Of a DNA stretch of 64,000 nucleotides, positions 54,899 to 64,000 are shown piece by piece. The first letter of the stretch is position 1. Each line of letters starts with the position of its first letter. Origin of the DNA: Wyeomyia smithii (Eukaryota; Arthropoda; Insecta; Diptera; Culicidae); contig NC_073694.1 of assembly GCF_029784165.1 (NCBI RefSeq), forward strand, positions 32,469,506 to 32,533,505, written 5' to 3'. Both the position numbers and the translations under genes were made by a program. The notes beneath the pieces were generated by a model. That model ran no database searches, was not told the origin of the DNA, and worked only from the letters and a program-made list of their open reading frames with translations.

Positions 54899-57800
54899 GG
54901 TTGGCAAATGGCTGGACACGTGTAACTAGAGACCCTAATGTGGCCATTCACCTCTGTCCAGCAACTCCTATCCCAACCTCCACGTGGTGCCGACAGGAAT
55001 ACGAGTAACCTTAGCTGAGATCGCGTAACCAACCCCGGTGGAAACTATTGTCGTCTGCTGACTGGGAAGGAGGTCGTACGCGGCTGTATCCCCATAGGGG
55101 CGACGTACAACAGCGTCTGACCCGGAGCGGGCGGCTGAATTATGGAATGCTGTATCCCGCCAGCTACACCTAAGATGGCAGCCCCATCAGCAGGATGTAG
55201 GTATCGCGACCCTGGTAAGGTAGCATACCGAAACCTTTCATCAACCACGAACAACGAATTTAGAAATACGGAACGGATCAATCGGCAAAGACCTAGGCTA
55301 CGAACACGGAAAAAGATTAAGGTAAACGATTGGAAATTGGGTACTTGTAACGTCCGATCTCTCAATGAACCGGCGCGGGCTGGCTTGCTTGATCGAGAAC
55401 TACATCGGCAGGTAGTCAAAATCGCAGCGATTCAGGAGGTTCGGTGGCCAAATTCCGGAGAAAAGGAATTCCGTGCAGTAGACCCTATTGCACGCACTTC
55501 TTTCAAGTACCACATCTACTACAGTGGCGGCAAAGCAGCGGAACGGGGCGTCGGTTTCGTAGTGCTGGGAAATCAGAAAACAAGAGTCATCCGGTGGAGG
55601 CCCGTAGATGACCGTATATGCGTGTTGAGGATTAAGGGCAAATTCTTCAACTATAGTTTAATCAACAGCTACGCACCGACAACCGACAAATCCGATGAAG
55701 TCAAAGATGAGTTCTATGACAAGCTTGAGCGAATCTATGACGAGTGGCCAAAACACGACGTAAAAGTCGTCATCGGAGACGCAAACGCACAGGTTGGGAG
55801 GGAGGAATTCTTCCGTCCGGTCATTGGAAGGCATAGCCTCCACTCGTCAACCAATGAAAACGGCCTGAGGCTGATAAACTTTGCCGCGGCCAGAGGAATG
55901 GCCATATGTAGCTCCTAATTTCCACGTTTGAATATTCGGAAACACACCTGGAGGCATCCAAATGGAGAAGCCTGCTCCCAGATCGATCACGTACTGATTG
56001 ACGGTCGGCACTTTTCGGATGTTACTGATGTCAGGTCTTTTCGGGGACCAAACATTGACTCTGACCATTATCTCGTCGTTTGTAAGATCCGCGCACGGTT
56101 GTCGAACGTGCTGAAGTCTCGTACAGAGAGGACGATGCGTTTCAACATTCAGCGGTTGAAAGCTGATGGCGTGGCAGCAGAATACGCCGGAGAGCTGGAT
56201 CAACGGAACGCAGAACAGCAGGAGGAAGGAGTAGAAGACATAAATGGGCTGTGGAGCAGTATTCACGGCTCCGTCGAAACGACTACGAGAGAGGTGGTAG
56301 GTACGATGCGTGGAAGACAGCCTAACGGCTGGTTCGATGCCGAGTGCCAGAGAGCGACAGATGAGAAGAACCGTGCCAGGAGCCGCATGCTCACTGCGGC
56401 TACGCGTCATAACAGAGAGGGGTACAGGGTGGCAAGAGCTGCCGAAAATAGAACCCACCGTCGGAAGAAACGCGAGTACTAGGAGCAGTTGCTCGCCAGC
56501 GCAGAGGACAGCTATGCTGAAAACGACGTGCGGAGATTCTATAGAACTGTCAACAGAGTCAGAAGCAGGAATTTCCCTGTGCCGGCCATGTGTAATGACA
56601 AGGACGGCAAATGCTTACTGATAAACCGACGGTTGCAGCCAGGTGAAAGGAGCATTTTCAGGCGCTATTGAACGGTGAGGAGCCGGATGAGCAGAGCAGG
56701 AACAGGATGACGATTATGAGTGACGAACAAGCTGTGGAGCCACCAACACAGGAGGAGGTGAAAAAGGCGATTAGTGAGCTGAAAAACGGCAAAGCCGCTG
56801 GGAAAGACGGTATCCCGGCCGAACTTCTAAAAGCAGGAAGCGAGCGGCTGTACTATGTGGTCCACCAGATAATACTAAGAATCTGGGAGGACGAACAAAT
56901 GCCGAACGACTGGTTGGAAGGCCTCATGTGCCCTATCTATAAGAAGGGCCATCGATTGGATTATGGCAACTATCGAGGGATAACGTTGCTCAACTCCGCA
57001 TATAAAGTGCTCTCCCGTATCCTGTTCTTCAGATTGATACCGTTAACGGAATCCTTTGTTGGCGAATACCAAGCTGGTTTTCGACAAGGGCGTTCCACGA
57101 CGGATCAAATTTTCACCCTGCGACAGATCCTCGATAAGTTCCGGGAGTACAACTTATCGACTCACCATCTGTTTGTGGACTTCAGGGCGGCATACGACTC
57201 AGTGAAAAAAAAAAACGAGCTGTGGCAGATCATGCTGGAACACGGTTTCTCTACGAAACTAATAAAGCTGAGTCGTATGACACTGGAGGGATCAAAATCG
57301 TGCGTGCGGATAGCTGGTGAGACATCAGCCGCTTTCGTAACGTTGAATGGACTGAAGCAGGGGGATGCGCTCTCCAACCTACTGTTTAACATCGCTCTTG
57401 AGGGTGCAGTACGAAGAGCAAACGTCGAAAGAAACGGAACGATCATCACGAAATCTCACATGCTTCTTGGTTTTGCGGACGACGTCGATATCATCGGCAT
57501 CAACCGTAAGGCCGTGGAGGAGGCCTTCGTACTTTTTAAGAGAGAAGCAGCGAGATTGGGACTTGTCATTAACTCTGCCAAAACGAAGTACATGGTAGCT
57601 GGCAGAGAGCGTGGGAGTCCCCGTGGTGTTGGTGCTGAGGTGGAGATAGATGGGGAACGATTTGAAGTGGTTGACGAATTCGTTTATCTTGGTACGCTTG
57701 TGACATGTGACAATGATATGAGCCGTGAAGTGAAACGACGTGTTGCAGCTGCGAACAGGGCTTTCTACGGACTGCGTAACCAGCTGAGGTCCCGTAGTTT

Positions 57801-58301
57801 GCAAACTCGCACAAAACTAGCGCTGTATAGGACGCTGATACTCCCGGTGGCCCTTAACGGACATGAAGCATAGACGCTGAAGGAAGCTGATCGACGAGTG
57901 CTCGAAGTTTTTGAGCGTAAAGTACTGCCATCGATACTTGGCGGTAAATTGGAAGGTGGAGTGTGGCGCAGACGCATGAATCACGAGTTGTACCAGGTAT
58001 ACAAACATGCTGATATAGTGAAGGTAATACAGCGGGGCAGGCTTCAGTGGGCTGGACACTTAGCCAGGATGCCTGACGAGAGAGCCGCCAAAACTATCTT
58101 CAGTAGAGAACCAGGAAGAGGCCGTCGACTCCATGGTAGGCCTCGCACGCGGTGGATGTGCGCGGTGGAAATAGATGCACGATCTGCTGGTGTACGGGGA
58201 AACTGGAGAACGGCTGCCCAAGACAGAAGAAGCTGGACATCTCTAAATCGTTCGGCCCTAGACCGGTGAACGGTCCGTTAGCCAAAAAAGTAAAAGTAAA
58301 G
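54899..58301 (+). mobile_element. RTE-clade non-LTR retrotransposon, apparently full length
   Basis: 3403 bp bounded by a 13-bp target duplication. The 3' end is a short GTAAAAGTAAAG tail, the simple-repeat tail typical of RTE elements. One long ORF codes endonuclease and RT with no RNase H, as expected of RTE (JAM1/BovB-like). About 240 bp precede the first ATG considered. Few lesions suggest a fairly recent insertion. Confidence 0.9.
55142..58269 (+). pseudogene. RTE ORF: endonuclease and reverse transcriptase, broken
   Basis: From the ATG at 55142 the frame carries the endonuclease motifs LGTCNVRSL, IAAIQEVRW, LINSYAPT, VIGDANAQVG, QIDHVLIDG and NIDSDHYLV. In-frame stops fall at 55916-55918 and 56480-56482. 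A frameshift near 56640-56650 moves to the frame with KEHFQALLNGEEPDE, then the RT blocks: KNGKAAGKDGIPAELLK, YRGITLLNSAYKVLSRIL, QAGFRQGRSTTDQIF, FVDFRAAYDSV, GLKQGDALSNLLFNIALEGA and LLGFADDVDIIG (catalytic Asp pair). A TAG at 57871-57873 stands where family members usually have Trp. The C-terminal region (GRLQWAGHLARMPDERAAKT) ends at the TGA at 58267-58269. Catalytic residues of both domains are kept; three stops and one shift inactivate it. Confidence 0.9.
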
Positions 58302-58314
58302 TACGAAAAATTAA
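58302..58314. repeat. RTE target-site duplication, right copy
   Basis: TACGAAAAATTAA directly after the GTAAAG tail. Confidence 0.85.
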
Positions 58315-58328
58315 TTACCAAATTTAGA

Positions 58329-58850
58329 ACTATTTTCGTAAAAATGCTATATCTCGAGATTGGCTCATATTACCATCGGGTGATAAGTGTTTCTTACGTA
58401 AAATTTTCCAAGAAATACGATGAAACCATCAAATTTAAAATAAAATTAGCTGCAATTGCCGAAAAATGCAAATTTAGTTTTAAAATACGAAAATAGTCTA
58501 TCTGGCAACACTTCCAATCAAAAATAATATTTTTTTCTGGATTCCTTGGACTATTTTCATCAAAATTCACCTATCAATATTTTCCGGGTGTCTTACGTCT
58601 ATAAATTGTAAAAAAAAATCAACTACGAAGTTTACAACTTTTTTCGTAAAAATGTTATATCTCGAGACTGGCTCATATTACCTCGAGATGATAGTTGTTT
58701 CTTATGTAAAATTTTGCAAGGAATATGATGAAATTATCAAATTTGTAATTAAAATGGCTGCAATCGCCGAAAAATGTAAATTTAGTTTTCAAATACAAAA
58801 ATTATTTATCTGGCAACACTTCCGGTCGAAACTTATATTATTAAAAACAA
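58329..58850. repeat. Two diverged tandem units of about 0.3 kb
   Basis: TTTTCGTAAAAATGCTATAT...CTGGCAACACTTCC at 58333-58515 recurs at about 58639-58822, with roughly 85% similarity by eye over 180 bp and a period near 306 bp. Part of the palindromic or satellite context that was the RTE target. Confidence 0.75.
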
Positions 58851-59373
58851 AATTTTGAACAAAAAATGCGTGACTTTGCAATAAACAGGGGGTTCCCACA
58901 GAGCGGGGGGTATTCCAATCGACACCAAATTTGGGAATTTTCCAAAGTGACAGTAAATGAATAATTCTCCCAACTATGAGCAAAATCTGTGATGGCCGTG
59001 TCCAAGTTTGTGCTTTTTCGTGGACACTTCGTATGGAATGACCCATATGGTGATTGCCATAGTATCTTCAGAAAAGTGGTAGATATATGCTCTGTATTTT
59101 TTTTTTTTTCAAAATATTATAACTTATTTTTTCTTCATTTCTTTATAATTGGACAGTTATTTGTATTCAGGTAATCTTTTATAATGTTCATAATAGAAAG
59201 ATTTAAAAAAAGAGATTTTTCAGATAATTATTTGAAAAAAAATTCTTTAGAGTGTATATATTTTTTTATAAGACAAAATTATTATCTACAACATTGCCGA
59301 AGACGTCACACCGATCAAATAAGTCGTTATGACTCTAAAAATATTCATATCGAACGTTACTTATGGCTACATA
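58851..59373. other. AT-rich spacer
   Basis: Nothing recognised. Confidence 0.4.
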
Positions 59374-59398
59374 GGGGAGAGGGAGGGGGAGGGGAGGG
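59374..59398 (+). other. G-quadruplex motif
   Basis: Five G runs (4, 3, 5, 4 and 3) separated by AGA or a single A on the plus strand, in otherwise AT-rich DNA. The short loops favour a stable quadruplex. Confidence 0.75.
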
Positions 59399-59726
59399 TC
59401 TGAAGTCTAGGTTCGCAGCGTTACGTAATTTGTGTACGACGCCTAACGTTTATACTAAACTGTTCTACGGAAGTGCATATTTGATATTAATAACTCCTAT
59501 CGTTTAAGAATTTTCTAAATCAATAATTTACAATCAATTTTAACGAACAAAACGTGCAAAGTGCCTGAATGGTTATAGTAGACCAGTGTAGAGTGCAGTC
59601 CGCCCTCTTTTTTGAATTCTTTCATTCTATCACCGACGCCGCGCCGTCTGCTTGTTGCGTTAGTCCTCTCCGTAGATTTTCAAGGCAATCGCACGGGTTT
59701 TTCCATCATGCAGTTAGTACACTGGG
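59399..59726. other. Unassigned DNA of moderate complexity
   Basis: Short frames only. Nothing recognised. Confidence 0.35.
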
Positions 59727-60327
59727 GTCTTTTTTTACGCGGTTGGTTGTACCGCGTAGAAAAAATCCGTGTATAAAAAACCGCGTAATTTGAAAAAATC
59801 GCGTAAAAAAACTCCATTTAATAATAAGATCCGATTGAAAATAATGGCACGTGAGTAAATATAAAATTGAAAAATGATATAAAATGGTAACAAAACACAC
59901 AAAATGAGTTTCTAGTGCTTCCAAAATGAAAATTCATTAAATAACAAGACAATAACTTTTTATAATGATTTTGCCATATTTTTAGGCTTTCTCTACTTAA
60001 TCGGAACTCAATCGCAACGACCCTGACTTGTATCGTTATACAATTATTAATGTATTTTTATGTCTTTTTCCCGAATCAACTGAAATTGCCTATTATATGA
60101 TAAGAACAGCAAATATTTTAAAAATATGCATCATCTAGATTGATATAGCAGAAAATCTTATTGTCATGAACCATAGGATTGATTTTTTACTTATTAGATT
60201 TACTTATACTAAATTTATTTGATACCTCGTAAAAATAATCTTCCAAATAATCCGCGTTATTGTAAATAATCGCGTAATAAAGCCGCGTATAAAAAACCGC
60301 ATAAAAATAACCCGCGTAAAAAAAGAC
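59727..60327. mobile_element. 601-bp MITE with GTCTTTTTTTACGCG ends
   Basis: The left end GTCTTTTTTTACGCGG is matched by CCGCGTAAAAAAAGAC on the right. Next to each end is a cluster of CCGCGTATAAAAAACCGCG-like words. The interior is AT-rich and non-coding. A clear target duplication was not found. Related in build to 14745-15000. Confidence 0.75.
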
Positions 60328-60689
60328 ATCATCGTCACATCCGTTCAATCAATTTTCTAGTTATGTTATGAAGATAAACATAAAGTTCTGTTCATCTCAT
60401 GCTGAGCTTCGATTCCCAGTAGGTCAAAATCATCCTCTGCTGCGTAATGGAAATTATGTGCGTTAGTGCTAGAGTACCTGTAGATCTGGTGGCTGTAAAG
60501 GAGTATCTTCCTGCAAAAGTGCTGGAGTTGGCGGGGACCGCTTTTATCCGGTGTCGCTATTGCCCAGGGAAGTATTCTGCCATATATCCAATCGATTCTG
60601 CTTGCAAAGAAAATGGGTAAAAGGTTCGAGCTTTGTTGAACCATATATTCCATTGAAGCAGAAACATAAGTTTTCAAATATAATTAGAA
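60328..60689. other. Unassigned DNA
   Basis: Overlapping short frames on the minus strand. Nothing recognised. Confidence 0.35.
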
Positions 60690-61090
60690 TTTGAAATTTG
60701 ACAAATCTACTTATAATCAATTCCAAATCCACTCCGAATCTGATCCAAAAGTTTTCCAGATTCACTCCAAATCCAGTGAATATTCAGTGAATATTCGTTT
60801 CAAATCAGGTCCAATTCAAGTCTAATTCCTCTTCAATTCGGCCAAAATTCAGCTCAATTTTATTTAAAATATTTTTCCACTACAGAGTTTAAATTCAGAC
60901 CAAACTCAGTCCAAACCCAGCCGAATTAGAGTACAAACGTTTTATAGATGACTTTACTTCCAAGCCAGTGCGAATATTGTTCTATTCTATTTCGAATTCA
61001 GCACAATCTAATCCAATATAATTTTATTTAAATCCCATCTAATCCCGTTTTCTGAGTTTTCTGTGTTTCAGGATTTATTCAAAATTCAAG
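60690..61090. repeat. Decayed tandem repeat of TCCAAATTCAG-like words
   Basis: Words such as TCCAAATCCA, TTCAGTCC, CCAATTCAAGTC and CAAACTCAGTCC recur every 10-11 bp with heavy substitution, suggesting a third decayed minisatellite in the window. Confidence 0.55.
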
Positions 61091-64000
61091 CCAACTAAGG
61101 CTAGAGTAAAAATTAATTAAATAGAAGTACAATTAGTTATAACATAAAACTTCCAAGCTAGTTCTACAATTCCTTGTCAATCGGTGCACTTCTAAGTGAT
61201 GTAGCTAACGAGCATATTTCCCCACCATACATCTACACAATTTCTATCCATTCTTTCAAGTATCCGTCTTGAAGAAGTTTGCCCGCTTTGCCACCTTTCT
61301 CGTGACAATGACAAAACACGGCAATGAAATATGCAAGAATGTGAGTACATAATATAAATGCAAATGTTTGTTTGTGTGTGGGTGAGAGTAAGTGTCTTTT
61401 TCGAATGCCAACGTGGTTGCAATGTAGCTCTCGTTTTGTAACCTACATGCGAGAGGGGAAAGCCGAGAATGGCTGCGACAAGTTGCAGTTAGTGAAATGG
61501 ATTGTACCGGCCGCTCTGTCCTGTCCTACGGTCGCAAAACGGCAAAAGTTTTCGCAATCCAGACGATGAAGTGCTCCTTCGGGGAAGGACAACGCGTTAT
61601 TGATGACAGTTGTGTGCCCTGGTTGAGGGTCCAGGGTTGTTCCCGGCTGAATGAATTTCTTTTATTTTCACATTAAAGGCCACAATCGCCGTACAAATTT
61701 TTAAAGTGCTTATTTAAAAATCAACGACCTCAAAAAAACAACCCTTTTCTAAGCAATGACTTAGATGAGAAAGACTTTTACGACGGCTACCAACGCGACC
61801 ACAAAAGGAGCGAACAAGTATGAGAAAACTTTCAGATATGGAATTTATTTTGCTCATTCTTGTCTTCATTACATGCCCAGCTCAGGTACCTTGTAGGGGA
61901 AAAAATGTGCTGTTACTTTACTGCTGTTTGAAGAATGTAAGTTTTTTCGTTGTCGTTCGCACCTTTTCTCCGGAGCGCTTCAGATACCATCCTGGGAAGA
62001 TACTTCATCACCTTGGCGAATGCTCCAGGCAGTTCATCAACTAGAAACAATTAGATGTAATTACACTCCACTTACTTACTGGTGGAAGCCAGCTGCTGGA
62101 CCATCGATTAAATGGCCCTGCTCAATATGACGTACGTATATTAACAGTCCGCTTCTGATTTAATGATCACTCCAAAGGTGCACTTTAGTCGCTAGACTGC
62201 AGTCGGGAAACGTGGTCGCACATGGCTGCTGCGAAAAACCACCGCTGCCATTTAATTACCCCACACTGCTGGCACCGAAACGTCGTCGCGGAAAGCACAA
62301 CGCTAAACCGCATTTGTGTTAAATCCGAATGAGAAGCTGCCCGCGGAGTGTAAAGTCGAACCAGAGCGTCGTAAATTTGCCATCAAATTAGCGCTTGCTT
62401 TCACGCCACTTAAGCCCTAGCAGCGAGGACGGTCTGGAGAAGGCATCCCTTTTAGGGTTAATTTTCACCAGCTCGGTCGTCTATAGTAGTAGTTCTCCAC
62501 ACTGGAGATTATTTTGGGTTGTCCGCGGATAGTGTGTTCGCGATTGTAGCGCCACCTTCCTACACGCTTTGTGAACCGAACGAACTCGGATTCTGCTTTG
62601 CGGCACCAGCTAATCAGTAAACAGGTCCGGATAGAGTTACCTTATGACTGGTAGGTACAGCTCTTGAGAAGAGACCCAGACAAAGTTTGGGCAACCGAGC
62701 GAGAGCTGCTTCACTTAACGCTTCTGTAAATTTTGGCTGGTCAGTTATTTGAAAAACCATGTGTTGAGGGTGGGAAAAGCTGGTGTTTTTCGGCTCACGC
62801 TTGTTTGAAATGAATGTGAAAGTTACTGGTTTGGTTGGGTTTTAACGGCCTACGGTTGAAAAATAAACTCTTCCGGTAGATATAGGGATAATTTTGCGTT
62901 CTACAGAATTGGTTTGCGAAAATGGTGTCTAGCTATTTGAAAATAGTTGTAGCGCTACAGTCACAGATGCTGAGCTTCGTGTCTGGGTGTTACAGAAAAT
63001 TCAATGATTGGTTTTTTATTTTGTCCACCAAATTTATTTGCTTGAGAGTTTCCTAGTTTAGTCCTACTGATATGTTCTTTTTTTGGTATCTCTTCAGATA
63101 TCGGATAGCTAGAAATTATTCGATAATAATTAACCAAAATTCTTGTTCATGGTTTGGCTATAATAAGACTCCTTATTACTTGCTATAGCTTTAAGATTTG
63201 AAATCGCTTCGTGTTTTGGTGAAAATATAAGTTGCATAATTTAATTCCAGGTACTTTATGAATTACCATTTAAAAAATCGTTAGAGACAAAAAAAATAAT
63301 TTCACGCATTCAATCGATTCTTCTCAATTAACAGTGGATACCTGCAACTTTTCCGCTCAAACTACACGGGCAAAGTCCACTGTCATCTAAGCCTGTAATC
63401 ACTTTATGGTTTTCTTTCACACCAGCACCGATTACATCCTCGCTGGGCAACCAAGAATTTCACGCTTTTGCCAACCGACCGAGGACATCATTCGGAATCG
63501 GATTGTTGCTCTACGAGATCTCACCTGCCATCGAACACCAATCCGCCATGAAGCGGGTTGGCTTCTTTGTCCGTTCACCGTCCGATCGTTAGTGGGTGAG
63601 CGAAATTCGACAGTGCCTTCTAGTCCGATTGGGCTGCACCCACACACGTGCACACAGAGTATGCAACCACTCGGACTTCGTATGGACAATTGTCTACACT
63701 CTGTGGTGCCGTGAAAGCAACGCTCAAAAAACAGTTTGCAACATCTCAATTTGCACCATCCATAGAAGAAAGGCAACGGTGAAAGGATGCAATCTTTCAT
63801 CGTTGTCAATTTTCGAAACATCGATGCACGGTAGCCCGTCATGCGAGCACAGTTTCCTGTACATTGTTCGAAACATGATTTAGCCTTGAGGTTGTTCCGA
63901 GAGGCAAGCACCTGCCGTTTGAGTACACAGCTTCTATCAAACAATAGAATAGTTTTCAGACTGGGTGTAACTGAAAAACGCCAACGGCCGGAAGATTGCT
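61091..64000. other. Unique DNA, no supported gene
   Basis: Less repetitive and more balanced in composition, especially 61900-62900 and 63400-64000. Frames up to 170 codons (minus, 63432-63944) overlap frames on the other strand and match no family I know. It could be intergenic or intronic host sequence with regulatory content. Confidence 0.35.

Noticed and set aside
63432..63944. 170-codon minus-strand frame, Cys- and Arg-rich
   Set aside because: It overlaps open frames on the plus strand and resembles no known family. Composition explains it.

Overview
The window looks like nuclear DNA of a dipteran insect, most plausibly a mosquito. The evidence is an AT-rich background, one short-intron gene (56 bp, GT..AG), and the repeat content: a LOA-type and an RTE-type non-LTR retrotransposon, jockey/CR1-like reverse transcriptase scraps, mariner and DD41D Tc1/mariner elements, many foldback/MITE elements, and long simple-sequence arrays. 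The genus cannot be fixed from sequence alone. There is one convincing host gene; almost everything else is mobile or repetitive DNA.

Layout. 1-1356: an array of the hexamer ATGAAT running off the left edge. About 1815-8780: a minus-strand LOA-like retrotransposon (ORF1, then ORF2 with endonuclease, RT, RNase H and a zinc motif), broken by frameshifts and by a 2.1-kb insertion at 4652-6767. 11593-13523: a two-exon gene for a divergent HCN/CNG-type cyclic-nucleotide-gated channel with an intact-looking ligand-binding domain but no recognisable selectivity filter. 13.6-29.8 kb: islands of a degenerate 8-bp repeat (GGATTTTA-like) separated by insertions: a dead mariner with its own nested MITE, RT fragments, a tRNA-related SINE, a second 3.5-kb copy of the element found inside the LOA copy, a 1.2-kb foldback element, a 951-bp TA-flanked MITE and a 929-bp DD41D element. 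29.8-36.2 kb: mostly unique DNA with no gene I can support. 36.3-37.4 kb: a SINE-like piece and a dispersed repeat. 38.5-42.3 kb: a minisatellite built on GGACTCTT, grading outwards into T-rich decay. 42.9-54.9 kb: foldback elements, hairpins and short tandem repeats. 54899-58301: an apparently full-length RTE element with 13-bp target-site duplications, dead by three stops and a frameshift, inserted into a palindrome. 58.3-61.1 kb: tandem repeats, a G-quadruplex motif, a CGCG-type MITE and a decayed repeat. 61.1-64.0 kb: unique DNA with no supported gene.

The most unusual item is the element present at 4652-6767 and 17084-20573. It has subterminal inverted repeats and repeated modules. Some carry ATTGG plus a TATATAAG box. 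Each ends in a 16-nt hairpin (6-bp stem, 4-nt loop, pattern TGYYYTNNNNARRRCA) followed about 14 nt later by a purine-rich TTGAAGAG-like motif. That geometry is that of replication-dependent histone mRNA 3' ends, yet no histone coding sequence lies in either copy. Whether it derives from a histone gene repeat, or mimics one, is inference that needs database comparison.
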